A DNA stretch of 54,666 nucleotides, taken from contig JAAUSO010000026.1 of assembly GCA_012033205.1 (NCBI GenBank), positions 1 through 54,666 of the forward strand, read 5' to 3'. This DNA is from Richelia sp. SL_2_1. Lineage in GTDB: Bacteria > Cyanobacteriota > Cyanobacteriia > Cyanobacteriales > Nostocaceae. This document shows, one piece after another, positions 9,207 through 16,602 of this stretch. The notes beneath the pieces are model-generated. The model saw nothing but the letters and a program-made list of their open reading frames with translations, was not told where the DNA came from and ran no database searches. The number at the start of each line of letters is the position of its first letter. Position 1 is the first letter of the stretch. The position numbers and the translations under genes are program-made.

Positions 9207-9233
9207 AATGCGGGTATCTTACCCGTATTTTTT
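9207..9233 (+). terminator. Rho-independent terminator
   Basis: CGGGTA-TCT-TACCCG, with flanking A/T pairs, is followed by a run of T interrupted by one A (TATTTTTTG). It lies downstream of the secreted-protein gene and fits its terminator. Confidence 0.65.
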
Positions 9234-9468
9234 GACGTACAAGCAGGAAACGGCTACATTCATTTGATTGCTGGGATTGTGGCAGTTGCGGTTGGAGAGA
9301 TGATTCGGTATAGTTTAATGCTAACTAGGTGGCATAACCGCACTTTTACGGACGGACACAACTACCTACAGTTAAAAATATTAAAACTAATTAACATTTT
9401 GTTAGGATAGGTTTATTGAGAGAACTGACGATAAGCCTCTTAATGTAAAAAAGCAAAGGTAAATGCCA
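9234..9468. other. Possible gene remnant
   Basis: An open frame without a start runs from about 9246 to a TAG near 9408 and reads GNGYIHLIAGIVAVAVGEMI, a hydrophobic helix, followed by RYSLMLTRWHNRTF. It could be the C-terminal stub of a membrane protein such as a polysaccharide flippase. Nothing firmer can be said. Confidence 0.2.
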
Positions 9469-9639
9469 TGAACAACATAATTCGTATTGGCAACCAATTT
9501 GAAAAAGTTGCATTTAATGGTGTTTCGAGAAGCATTAGATGGAAATTACGCTACCTTATTTACACTTGCTAGCGGAACGATTCAACCCCTTGCATTTGAT
9601 GATATTTCTATTTTAGTAGAGCGGATTATTAATAAGTAA
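9469..9639 (+). pseudogene. Small unknown ORF, probably frameshifted
   Basis: ATG 9469 opens MNNIIRIGNQFEKVAFNG and soon reaches a stop. The next frame from about 9520 continues FREALDGNYATLFTLASGTI to TAA 9637-9639. Joined by one indel near 9515-9525 they would make a roughly 57-residue protein. The family is not recognised. Confidence 0.3.
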
Positions 9640-9698
9640 TATGCGGTAGGAAGTTCAGTGCAATTGAAAGAGCAAATGAAAACACCGCAATAAAATCC

Positions 9699-10013
9699 CT
9701 ACCGAATAATGGTAAGACTTACCATAGAACCAACCTTCAACCGTTTTTGGTTATAACCAGTTAACGCTGATAATGTTGCCGTGCAAGCTTTCATATAACC
9801 ATGAGGATTTCGTTCGCCATTGTAAGGAATCTCAACTCCTGGGTGAATAATTGGTATCCAAAATAAGCACCATTCTTGAGGTGCCATAGGTTCTAAGATT
9901 CCTAATAATATATGTTGATTGTCAGGTTTATTTTGAGTTTGTAGCAATACAAATTTTGCTAACCAACGAGGAATTTTCTTCGTTTTGGTTTGTGGCTCTT
10001 TTAGCAATTGCAT
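9699..10013 (-). CDS. Hypothetical protein
   Basis: A 104-residue ORF, basic at the N-terminus (MQLLKEPQTKTKKIPRWLAK), then HILLGILEPMAPQEWCLFWI and PHGYMKACTATLSALTGYNQ. It lies about 95 bp downstream of the large coiled-coil gene on the same strand and may be co-transcribed with it. I do not recognise a family. The lack of low-complexity text supports a real gene, but the evidence is thin. Confidence 0.4.
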   Translation of the reverse strand: MQLLKEPQTKTKKIPRWLAKFVLLQTQNKPDNQHILLGILEPMAPQEWCLFWIPIIHPGVEIPYNGERNPHGYMKACTATLSALTGYNQKRLKVGSMVSLTIIR

Positions 10014-10108
10014 ATTACTTACTTATGAAAGGTTTTTCTCATGCCGAGCTTAGTGCCATTAATCTTGAATTAAAGGCGAGAGTTTACAAAAATGAATTTA
10101 CTTTCAAT

Positions 10109-11563
10109 TTAAAAAGGAATTTCTTGCTCTTGATAGTTCGGATGAGATACTTTCAAATCACAAATAAAAGCAGTTAGAGCATGAATTCCTGTATATAACG
10201 TTCCACTATTTGCTCTGTATCCTTTACTACTCCAACCATTCCAACCAAGATTTTCTCCAATCTCGCCAAACTCAGCAATTACCGAATTAGATTTTGACTT
10301 CTGCTGCAATTCTTCCTGCTGTTTCCTACTGTGTGTTTGAAGTTGAGTTAATTCCTGCTCTCTTTGTGAAAGCACGTTATTTAAGCGCTCAACTTCTAAG
10401 GTTAATGGCTCGATGGTTTTCTCCAACTCCTTGTTAACCACCTTCGCAGCTTGTTTGTTAAACGTATTTCCCCAGCTATCTTTATTAGAATCTTCAAGAG
10501 CTTTTTCTAAATCTTTTACTCGTTGCTGGAGTTGTTGATTTCTATCGATTAAACCTCTCACAGAGTGCAATTCGTTTTCCTTCGCTATTAATTGCTCGAT
10601 TAGTTCATGTTTCGCTTGTTCCATCTGAGTCGCGTGTTTTTGAGCAGCAATGATTTCCTCTTTTGCTGCTTTTAACGCTGCATCGCGGATTTCTACAAAC
10701 TGTCCCAATTCTTCTTCTGCTTTTTCTTTCTCTCGTTGTGTTAAAGCTTCAGCTATTTTTTGTTCGACTTGGGCTGGTGTAAACATTTCCTTGGGAGAAG
10801 CTGGTTTTATAACTGGATGAAGAGCTTCTGGCTGAATTTGATGTGGTTTGAACAGATGTTTTACTTCCATACCTTGAGAAACTGTGTGGTCAAGCAACAC
10901 CCAGAAATCATTGTTCCACTCGGACATAATAATACCAGCGTAACCAGTCCAACCCCTATCATCACTTTTTACTACGATTCTCATTCCGGGACTGAGTTCA
11001 AGAGGAGGTGTAGGTTGTTCGTTTAAAGAAGAATTTTCTTTTGTACTTCTTACTCCCTGCTCCCTTACCTTCTTGACTTGTGCGGCTGTTTTTAAAGGCG
11101 ATAAGCCCTTGGGGCATGCGCTTCGCGATCGCACAAGTTCCTTTACTAAATCATTGCTAACTTTGGTTAGTTGACGTAACGCTGATACGCTCCATTTCTG
11201 AACATTAGCGCGTACTAGACGCTGTAAACGTTTCGGCAGCTTTGAAAACCAATTATAAATTTCTATTGCGCTATACGCTATGTAGCGGGATGCTCCGAAA
11301 TCATCGGATGCTAGCCAATTATCGAATACTTTTTTACCTTTTGGGCTATGAGCAATGCAGTCTTGATAAATTGAGTTCAACGCTCGTCCGTTTTCTAGTA
11401 AACCGTCGAAGGTTTTGCGGACGAAACCAATAAAATGGTTGAGTGTGGTTTTAGCTTTGCGTTGTAGCTCGTGATTCTCAAACCGGGAATAATCAAAGTT
11501 TGTGGTAAATACAAATGGGGGGTAGACGTTTTGGGTGTTGTCGCCTGAAGCTATCTTGTGCAT
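10109..11563 (-). CDS. Large coiled-coil protein of unknown function
   Basis: The start is placed at the internal ATG (MHKIASGDNTQNVYPPFVF), which has AAAGGGA about 10 nt upstream. The longer frame to 11599 has only a TTG start. About 484 residues: an N-terminal helical domain (to about 170), a small SH3/KOW-like segment around GMRIVVKSDDRGWTGYAGII, then a long E/K/Q-rich coiled coil (about 270-420) and a conserved-looking end (GWNGWSSKGYRANSGTLYTG). I know no function. The size and the neighbouring RHH genes recall plasmid or integrative-element cargo. Confidence 0.6.
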   Translation of the reverse strand: MHKIASGDNTQNVYPPFVFTTNFDYSRFENHELQRKAKTTLNHFIGFVRKTFDGLLENGRALNSIYQDCIAHSPKGKKVFDNWLASDDFGASRYIAYSAIEIYNWFSKLPKRLQRLVRANVQKWSVSALRQLTKVSNDLVKELVRSRSACPKGLSPLKTAAQVKKVREQGVRSTKENSSLNEQPTPPLELSPGMRIVVKSDDRGWTGYAGIIMSEWNNDFWVLLDHTVSQGMEVKHLFKPHQIQPEALHPVIKPASPKEMFTPAQVEQKIAEALTQREKEKAEEELGQFVEIRDAALKAAKEEIIAAQKHATQMEQAKHELIEQLIAKENELHSVRGLIDRNQQLQQRVKDLEKALEDSNKDSWGNTFNKQAAKVVNKELEKTIEPLTLEVERLNNVLSQREQELTQLQTHSRKQQEELQQKSKSNSVIAEFGEIGENLGWNGWSSKGYRANSGTLYTGIHALTAFICDLKVSHPNYQEQEIPF

Positions 11564-11628
11564 AATAAAAATATCCCTTTGATTTGATTGGGAAACCAAA
11601 CCCTCCGAGCTTGATTGGTAGTCTTCGC

Positions 11629-11656
11629 GGGGGGTTTTGGCTTTTTAAATTATTTC
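11629..11656. repeat. Direct repeat, copy 1 (GGGGGTTTTGGCTTTT type)
   Basis: GGGGGTTTTGGCTTTTTAAA followed by TTATTTCT lies just upstream of the coiled-coil gene. A second copy with small changes is at 12051-12077, and the RHH gene at 11847 lies between them. The pair could be recombination scars or shared regulatory sites. Confidence 0.6.
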
Positions 11657-11846
11657 TGTCTCATCAAGCGCCGCAATATTAAAAATTTGTGGTGCTTGTT
11701 TTTAGTATTATAATCTCATTCTAACAAATAAAGCTAATTATTAGTAACTAATTTATAACTATTCGCTACTCTATGGTAGCAAATGGCTCAATTAGTGAAA
11801 GTTGACTGTACTATGGGAGGGAAAACGAGACTTGATATAAAACGCT

Positions 11847-12023
11847 GTGAGTAAAAGGGTTTTTGTAACTTTGCCTGATTCAGTATTTGAAGAACTAGAG
11901 CAGTGGGCTGATTCTCAAGGAAGACCAACTGCTAACCTTGCTGCTTTCTTGATAGAGACTTCTATAAGACAAGCCAAAGAAAGTGGTGAAATAAATCCAA
12001 AAAAAACAAGGGAAAGTAAATGA
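11847..12023 (+). CDS. Small RHH (CopG-like) DNA-binding protein
   Basis: A 58-residue ORF starting with GTG 11847: MSKRVFVTLPDSVFEELEQW followed by ADSQGRPTANLAAFLIETSI. The pattern of one beta strand (KRVFVTLP), helix, turn and helix is that of a ribbon-helix-helix protein. It closely parallels the next gene (MSKRIQVTLPDRLAEDLEKW), which has the same length, so the two are paralogues. No toxin partner is adjacent. It may autoregulate or be a plasmid-type regulator. Confidence 0.7.
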   Translation: MSKRVFVTLPDSVFEELEQWADSQGRPTANLAAFLIETSIRQAKESGEINPKKTRESK

Positions 12024-12050
12024 TGCAGGAACTAGTTTAGTAGTCTAAAT

Positions 12051-12077
12051 GGGGGTTTTGGCTTTTAATTTATTTCT
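12051..12077. repeat. Direct repeat, copy 2 (GGGGGTTTTGGCTTTT type)
   Basis: GGGGGTTTTGGCTTTTAATT followed by TATTTCT is the second copy of the repeat at 11629-11656. It lies about 100 bp upstream of the RHH gene at 12179. Confidence 0.6.
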
Positions 12078-12178
12078 ATTTTTCCATATATAACACATAT
12101 CGATGTCATAGCTACTCAAAAAAGAGTTAATTGATGTAAAGTTGTATTTGTTTGATAGGAGGAAGTATGATTTAGGGT

Positions 12179-12355
12179 ATGAGCAAACGTATCCAAGTTA
12201 CACTTCCCGACAGGCTTGCAGAGGATTTAGAAAAGTGGGCGACCTACGATGGACGACCATTATCAAATCTTGCTGCTTATCTTTTAGAACGTGCCGTAGC
12301 AGAAGCAAAAAAAGAAGATGCTGAATGGACTAAAGTAAATCAAGGAGGAAAGTAA
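12179..12355 (+). CDS. Small RHH (CopG-like) DNA-binding protein
   Basis: A 58-residue ORF from ATG 12179: MSKRIQVTLPDRLAEDLEKW followed by ATYDGRPLSNLAAYLLERAV. It is a ribbon-helix-helix protein and a paralogue of the product at 11847. TAGGAGGA lies upstream at about 12156, a little far from the start. No adjacent toxin is visible. Confidence 0.7.
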   Translation: MSKRIQVTLPDRLAEDLEKWATYDGRPLSNLAAYLLERAVAEAKKEDAEWTKVNQGGK

Positions 12356-12406
12356 GTAATGCCTCAAACAAATAGTAATATGTTTCTTAAATTCAGTGCA
12401 ATTCAT

Positions 12407-12494
12407 TTGCGTCACAATAGCAATGCTTGTAACGCAATATATACTTTTTGTAAAATGAGGAATTATAATTCAGTAGAAGCATTGCAACGCAAGA
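12407..12494. promoter_or_regulatory. Putative RHH operator sites (AACGCA repeats)
   Basis: The leader of the RHH gene at 12506 contains TTGTAACGCAAT (12427-12438) and TTGCAACGCAA (12481-12491), plus a looser inverted TTGCGTCACAAT at 12408. The same core occurs in both orientations before the RHH gene at 12941. Repeated sites before two related RHH genes suggest autoregulatory operators. This is inference from the pattern. Confidence 0.45.
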
Positions 12495-12505
12495 CATAGA
12501 AGAAT

Positions 12506-12763
12506 ATGAAGCTTGATACACAAATAAACTTTCGCACTAGTAGCGAAATTAAAGAAGAAATAAAAAATATAGCCAAGAGTCGAGGTTTGAAGCCATCGCA
12601 GTTGCTCAACGAAATAGTAGCTGATTTCGTTAAACGCCAAGAGAGTCAAAAATCGGAAAAGCCAGAACTTGATAAAGTTTATGAGTTGCTTTCTCTGCAA
12701 GGACAACGATTGGAGCTATTGGAGAAGCATCAACAAGAAATGGCAAAAAAATCAGCAGCCTGA
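12506..12763 (+). CDS. RHH (CopG/Arc-like) protein with a coiled-coil tail and possible frameshift extension
   Basis: An 85-residue zero-frame product: beta strand KLDTQINFRTS, helix-turn-helix EIKEEIKNIAKSRGLKPSQL with LNEIVADF, then a coiled coil (ELDKVYELLSLQGQRLELLE). The stop is TGA 12761-12763. The -1 frame stays open for 34 more codons from 12751 (ISSLREENQSLRQQRDRILQ...) to TAA 12853 and continues the coiled coil. A seven-A run, six-nt spacer and ten-bp hairpin sit exactly where a -1 frameshift would be needed. Alternatively one base (C in GCCC) has been lost. Confidence 0.75.
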   Translation: MKLDTQINFRTSSEIKEEIKNIAKSRGLKPSQLLNEIVADFVKRQESQKSEKPELDKVYELLSLQGQRLELLEKHQQEMAKKSAA

Positions 12764-12787
12764 GAGAAGAGAATCAATCTCTCAGGC
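12745..12787 (+). promoter_or_regulatory. Possible -1 frameshift signal: A7 run plus hairpin over the stop
   Basis: The codons GCA AAA AAA contain the heptamer A AAA AAA (12745-12751). Six nt later comes a perfect 10-bp stem, GCCTGAGAGA (12758-12767) with TCTCTCAGGC (12778-12787), which includes the zero-frame TGA. This is the layout of known bacterial -1 frameshift sites such as dnaX. The hairpin is also a by-product of coding LREENQSLR, and a base-calling error would mimic the effect. Confidence 0.4.
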
Positions 12788-12823
12788 AACAACGCGATCG
12801 CATCTTGCAAATTGTAAAAGAAA

Positions 12824-12852
12824 GCCCGCCTGCATCAAATGATGAGGCGGGT
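12824..12852 (+). terminator. Hairpin after the -1 frame, possible terminator
   Basis: CCCGCC (12825-12830) pairs with GGCGGG (12846-12851), with further pairing of ATCA and TGAT inside. No clear T run follows (TTAAATGTTATT), so termination is uncertain. It overlaps the end of the -1 frame extension. Confidence 0.4.
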
Positions 12853-12870
12853 TAAATGTTATTAATACGT

Positions 12871-12906
12871 CTGTAACGCATTGCGAGTCATTGTATTGCG
12901 TTGTAT
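12871..12906. promoter_or_regulatory. Putative RHH operator sites before the gene at 12941
   Basis: CTGTAACGCATTG (12871-12883) and the inverted TGTATTGCGTTGTAT (12892-12906) share the AACGCA core seen before the RHH gene at 12506. An inverted pair with this spacing suits dimeric RHH binding. Inference only. Confidence 0.45.
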
Positions 12907-12940
12907 TTTAATTCATAACCAAACATTAAACTATAAGGAT

Positions 12941-13204
12941 ATGCCTAAAAGAACCTTTATATCGGTTGAAACAACACAGGAAATAAAAGAAGCTTTGAAG
13001 CGTAAAGCTAGCATGGAAGGAAAAACTGTTACCGATGTTATTTCAAACATGGTTAACGAATATCTAAATACACCGGCTTCGGAAGCTCATGCGACTAATG
13101 TAATTAGTTTGGAACAAAAAGTTCAGGAAATGCAGCAAACTCTTGAGAAGCACTCCCAAATCCTTAATCAGTACCAGCAATGCTTGGGGGAATTATCAGC
13201 CTGA
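12941..13204 (+). CDS. RHH (CopG/Arc-like) protein with a coiled-coil tail, paralogue of the previous one
   Basis: The start is set at ATG 12941 because TAAGGAT precedes it and the fold begins there (MPKRTFISVETTQEIKEALK); the longer frame to 12881 adds unrelated text. 87 residues: RHH fold to about residue 45, then a coiled coil (LEQKVQEMQQTLEKHSQILN). As in the paralogue at 12506, the frame ends in GCC TGA, and the -1 frame continues LREENEALRRTYQKLL before running into the IS end at 13252, whose bases encode NPHSALQ and a stop. The original tail was probably truncated by the insertion. Confidence 0.75.
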   Translation: MPKRTFISVETTQEIKEALKRKASMEGKTVTDVISNMVNEYLNTPASEAHATNVISLEQKVQEMQQTLEKHSQILNQYQQCLGELSA

Positions 13205-13228
13205 GAGAGGAAAACGAAGCTCTCAGGC
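13199..13228 (+). promoter_or_regulatory. Hairpin overlapping the stop codon, second copy
   Basis: GCCTGAGAG (13199-13207) pairs perfectly with CTCTCAGGC (13220-13228), and the zero-frame TGA lies in the left arm. The stem is the same as at 12758-12787 but the loop differs. No good slippery heptamer precedes it, only a five-G run in TTGGGGGAA. Confidence 0.45.
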
Positions 13229-13251
13229 GGACTTATCAAAAATTATTAAAC

Positions 13252-14156
13252 CCACATTCCGCACTTCAGTAAGTAGTATACAAAAACTACATTTACGACT
13301 AATTAAAAACTATAGTTTTTAAAAATCAAGTAGCCACCAATAAATAAATTATACACACCAAAAATCCAGCTTTTTTATTATGTTTAAAAAGCTAGTAAGA
13401 CAATTTAATTTGAATTTTTCAATCAGTTATGCAAACACAAGACTATTTAATAGGAAATTATAGATTCGGCAGCTAACATAATAAATAGTATTTTTGACAA
13501 GAATTAGGTAGGAATTGCAGTATCCTACAATGTTCATCCGTTAAGTTAAGAATCCTATCAACTTCTTATGTGATTAGAATATGAATCCCTTGAAAGCATT
13601 GAAATATCCACCTTGATGTGGGAGATTCTGTGGGTTTCTTTAGTTGATTTTTAATAGTGGATTTTCGTGTTTTTAATGCGATTCGTAATTGTCTTTGTCT
13701 CAGATTATAAACTAAATGTTCTATCGGTTTATCTTGAAAAAAATCAGGGAATAAATATAATGGTCTTGATACAAAACCTAGTCCATTGAGAATGATTGCT
13801 TTGATTACTTCTCCTGTATTTACTTTTTCTCTGCTATCTACTAAGAATATCTCATTAATTTTTTCTACTATTCCTATTTCATCTATTATTCCTGATATGA
13901 TTCCTAAGTGATCCAAGTTTTTACTCTCAAAATCTTTTTTCTGGTTATTCATATTTTTGGGTATTTTTAATTAATTCAGACTCATTCTCTCATTTTTGCT
14001 TCTGAATTTATTGTCTATACCTTATTCATTTCAATTTGTGGGCAGTTTTTATATTACTGCCTATATTTATTACTAACGTAACTGTGTTTATACTTGAGGT
14101 GCTTCTGTTACTTATTACACTCATGCCTGTGCTACACAATGAAGTGCGGAATGTGG
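13252..14156 (-). mobile_element. Internally deleted IS1634-type element
   Basis: Both ends carry the perfect 17-bp inverted repeat CCACATTCCGCACTTCA (13252-13268, and complementary at 14140-14156). The interior of about 905 bp holds only the two ends of a transposase gene. The left 62 bp recur at 16528-16588. The element lies in the tail of the RHH gene on the left and 3 bp past the stop of the metacaspase gene on the right. No obvious target duplication was found. Confidence 0.75.
13566..13952 (-). pseudogene. Transposase with the middle deleted (DUF4277/IS1634 type)
   Basis: The 128-residue frame joins an N-terminal DUF4277 part (NLDHLGIISGIIDEIGIVEK, then VIKAIILNGLGFVSRPLYLF) to the C-terminal end of the same family (LRQRQLRIALKTRKSTIKNQ, then PTSRWIFQCFQGIH). 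The junction is near PIEHLV/YNLRQ, and roughly 400 residues including the catalytic core are missing. It cannot be an active transposase, but the ends may be mobilised in trans. Confidence 0.75.
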
Positions 14157-14159
14157 AAT

Positions 14160-15515
14160 TCAAGTGTGTTCTTCAAGACGACTAGCAAATACCCAGATAC
14201 CAGATAACGTTCTTTCAGTAACCCATTTATAATGATTTCTACTACCGAAAGGTCTACGAACTCTTCTCTGAATAAATTTCAGCTGTGCTAATGGAAGATG
14301 TCCAATTGGCTCGTGAGATGAGAACCCCAGATCTTTGTAGTCAAACCAAAGTCTTTCCTTAATAAATAGGGGCATAACATGATCCCAAATTTTAGTTTCT
14401 TTCCTCCATCCTACTCTTTCACCAAACTTATTTACTATTGAGTCGCTCGGATACTTGTCTAACTTTCCACCGCACTCTAAAAAAACTCGTTTTTGGGCAC
14501 TGAAGCCATACCTATTTTGACTATATTTCATCCATAATTGATCAATAGTAAGCAAATCAGTTAGAGGAAAGTTTTGTAGGTTGTCAAACCACTTATCTCC
14601 AAGAATTTGATTCATAATAGTACAAGTTTCTTGATCTGCTAACTGCCATCGTTTAGCTTTAAGGAGAGATTGTAAAGCTTTGTAGTCAATACCTTGCGTA
14701 GAACTGAGATCATCCTCATTTTGATTAGAATACTCTATCTCTGGATTTACTTTTTGTTTGGGCGATCGCACCAATCTAATTTCGTATCCTTCCCTCACAG
14801 GTAAAAACTGCGGAGACATCCTAAACTGTGAAGGCATTTTAAGGGCTACTTGTTCCAGCTTCTCTTTGACATACCTATGTAGTTCTTCCACTGTAATATA
14901 GTTGCCTCCATCTTGATTGGCATCTCCAGTTTGAATGCCCTCAATTAGGTAGTGAGTGTAAATGGATAAGTCATAACCCTCAACATGAAACGAATCTTCC
15001 AAAGCATTAGAAGAAGTTAAGATGGCTCGCCCTTGGCCGCCTAACTCCTTTTGAATATCAACTTTCCTTCCTGCTGATTTGACGGTTATGCCATCGGCAA
15101 TTGCCCCGCTGTGGCAGGCATCAAGAATTAATACCTGACGCTTGCAACGACTGTCGCCCATGTTGTCTTGCAGAACACGTGAAGCAACTGCCGTTGATTT
15201 AACTAACTCACCTCGATTTTTGCGGGTTTGCGGTGTCACCAAATAGAATTTACCCTTTTCATCAAGAATGCCATGCCCTGAAAAATAGAACAGCACGAGG
15301 TCTTCCTGTTTGCGATTAGCAAATAGGGTTTCGATCGCCTCCTCCATTTCCTGACGTATAGGATTTGGCAGAACTTTTACACTGTCAAAACCACCCAGAT
15401 ATGGATTCTGCAAAACTGCCTCCATTGCCTTGACATCTTTGATCGCACTGGGCAATACAGGCAAATCCTCTGTTTTAGACTCACTCACTCCAATCAACAG
15501 TGCAAACTTTCCCAT
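14160..15515 (-). CDS. Metacaspase-like protease with GUN4 domain
   Basis: A 451-residue protein. Residues 1-250 form a caspase (C14) fold: MGKFALLIGVSESKTEDLPV, catalytic His81 in FYFSGHG, catalytic Cys134 in ILDACHSG, then AILTSSNALEDS. Residues about 277-420 form a GUN4 domain (DYKALQSLLKAKRWQLADQE, FPLTDLLTIDQLWMKYS, RYGFSAQKRVF, FGERVGWRK, and GHLPLAQL). GUN4 binds tetrapyrroles in its well-known role, but in caspase fusions it probably acts as an adaptor or sensor. The upstream 138-residue gene ends 8 bp before its start, so the two form an operon. A deleted IS begins 3 bp after the stop. Confidence 0.88.
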   Translation of the reverse strand: MGKFALLIGVSESKTEDLPVLPSAIKDVKAMEAVLQNPYLGGFDSVKVLPNPIRQEMEEAIETLFANRKQEDLVLFYFSGHGILDEKGKFYLVTPQTRKNRGELVKSTAVASRVLQDNMGDSRCKRQVLILDACHSGAIADGITVKSAGRKVDIQKELGGQGRAILTSSNALEDSFHVEGYDLSIYTHYLIEGIQTGDANQDGGNYITVEELHRYVKEKLEQVALKMPSQFRMSPQFLPVREGYEIRLVRSPKQKVNPEIEYSNQNEDDLSSTQGIDYKALQSLLKAKRWQLADQETCTIMNQILGDKWFDNLQNFPLTDLLTIDQLWMKYSQNRYGFSAQKRVFLECGGKLDKYPSDSIVNKFGERVGWRKETKIWDHVMPLFIKERLWFDYKDLGFSSHEPIGHLPLAQLKFIQRRVRRPFGSRNHYKWVTERTLSGIWVFASRLEEHT

Positions 15516-15523
15516 GAAAAGCC

Positions 15524-15940
15524 TCAGCCTTCTCCCAGTTGCTTAATGATCTGATCACGAAAAGCGTAGAGTTTTTCTGAATTCTCTGCCGTAATAGTCA
15601 GCTCATAACCGTCTGGGTTGGTGACTTTGATCGACAGCTTACGATTACTTAGCTCGTTTTCCTTGGGCCTCAGCCATCGCTTCTCTACCCAATCAATAAT
15701 CTCAATTAGTGCCTTAAGAGTTGAGATCACCGTTACAGTTGCCAGCAGAAACGCTCCAAAATCTTTAGGAGTCAAACCTGGCACTTCAACGCGCTGATTC
15801 CGTGGGGCTAATTTAGCTTCTTCCACCCCATCAAATTTTCGGAGTTGCGGCAGCAGGTTCTGAGTATATTCCTGTAATTCCTCGTCCTCTAGTTCAGCAT
15901 CTTGTAGGGTGATCGTCATCTTTAAGTCAGTCATAGTCAT
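15524..15940 (-). CDS. Small membrane-associated partner of the metacaspase (EACC1-like)
   Basis: A 138-residue protein: an alpha/beta N-terminal region (TLQDAELEDEELQEYTQNLL), one hydrophobic helix (FGAFLLATVTVISTLKALIE, then IIDWVEK), then two predicted strands and a helix (RKLSIKVTNPDGYELTITAE). This layout and its position directly before a caspase match the small effector-associated constant component (EACC1) described for bacterial NTP-dependent conflict systems. I assign it by layout, not by search. It probably anchors or regulates the protease. Confidence 0.55.
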   Translation of the reverse strand: MTMTDLKMTITLQDAELEDEELQEYTQNLLPQLRKFDGVEEAKLAPRNQRVEVPGLTPKDFGAFLLATVTVISTLKALIEIIDWVEKRWLRPKENELSNRKLSIKVTNPDGYELTITAENSEKLYAFRDQIIKQLGEG

Positions 15941-16527
15941 AACTTAGGTGTTTAGAACTTTTTCAGTACTTGTCGTCAGCATGGCGGTACTGCTATCAGT
16001 CCGCTTGATTCTCAGCTATAGCTTCAGTTATAACCTTTTTCTCCTGTATTCCTGTAATTCTTCAGAACGCTGAATCATTAGACTTGCGGGAGAGCCCATA
16101 CGACTGACGGGCTAAGCCAAAGGCTCCGAGATAGCTAACTTCCTCAAATGGCAGGACGAAATTAGACTGCAAAAAATCTAGCGGAAGCTTTTAAAAGGTG
16201 TCGTTACCGATCACCTAAGCCAGCTAACTATTTATTAACCCGAAAGCTTCCGTATATTACACCAAGCAATCTAGTCAAATCAAGCATTATAAATAATTTA
16301 TTCGTAATATCAAAAACTTTTCCGGATATCGTCAATATCCACCTATTATACCGAATTTTTCTAAATAACTACCTAAATCTGGGTGGATAGCCAGATAAAT
16401 TATGACTATCATTTTCGGGGAATAGACGGAATTATTCGATCTATTTATCCAATTTTGTACGTAAGTAAAAGCTTTGGCTGTATATTCCTAGCGGATATCC
16501 AGAAATTTTCCGCATAACATCTAACCA
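15941..16527. other. Intergenic, leader of the metacaspase operon
   Basis: No convincing gene. CGGAAGCTTTTAAAA (16190-16204) and CGAAAGCTTCCG (16241-16252) could pair over a loop of about 40 bases. A dispersed-repeat fragment with GCCAAAGGCTCCGAG lies near 16117. Promoters of the leftward metacaspase operon should lie here. Confidence 0.4.
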
Positions 16528-16588
16528 ACATTCCGCACTTCAGTAAGTAGTATACAAAACTACATTTACGACTAATTAAAAACTATAG
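16528..16588. repeat. Solo end of the IS1634-type element
   Basis: ACATTCCGCACTTCAGTAAG and the following roughly 42 bases (to AACTATAG) match 13254-13315 with one A missing. Only the left end of the element is present, and it is joined to an IS630 remnant at 16603. The two copies are direct repeats about 3.3 kb apart on either side of the metacaspase operon. Confidence 0.75.
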
Positions 16589-16602
16589 CAATCCTAAATG
16601 AT

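Noticed and set aside
12506-13204. RHH genes as antitoxins of classic toxin pairs
   Set aside because: No toxin-like ORF follows either gene; only the -1 frame tails and an IS end are found downstream.
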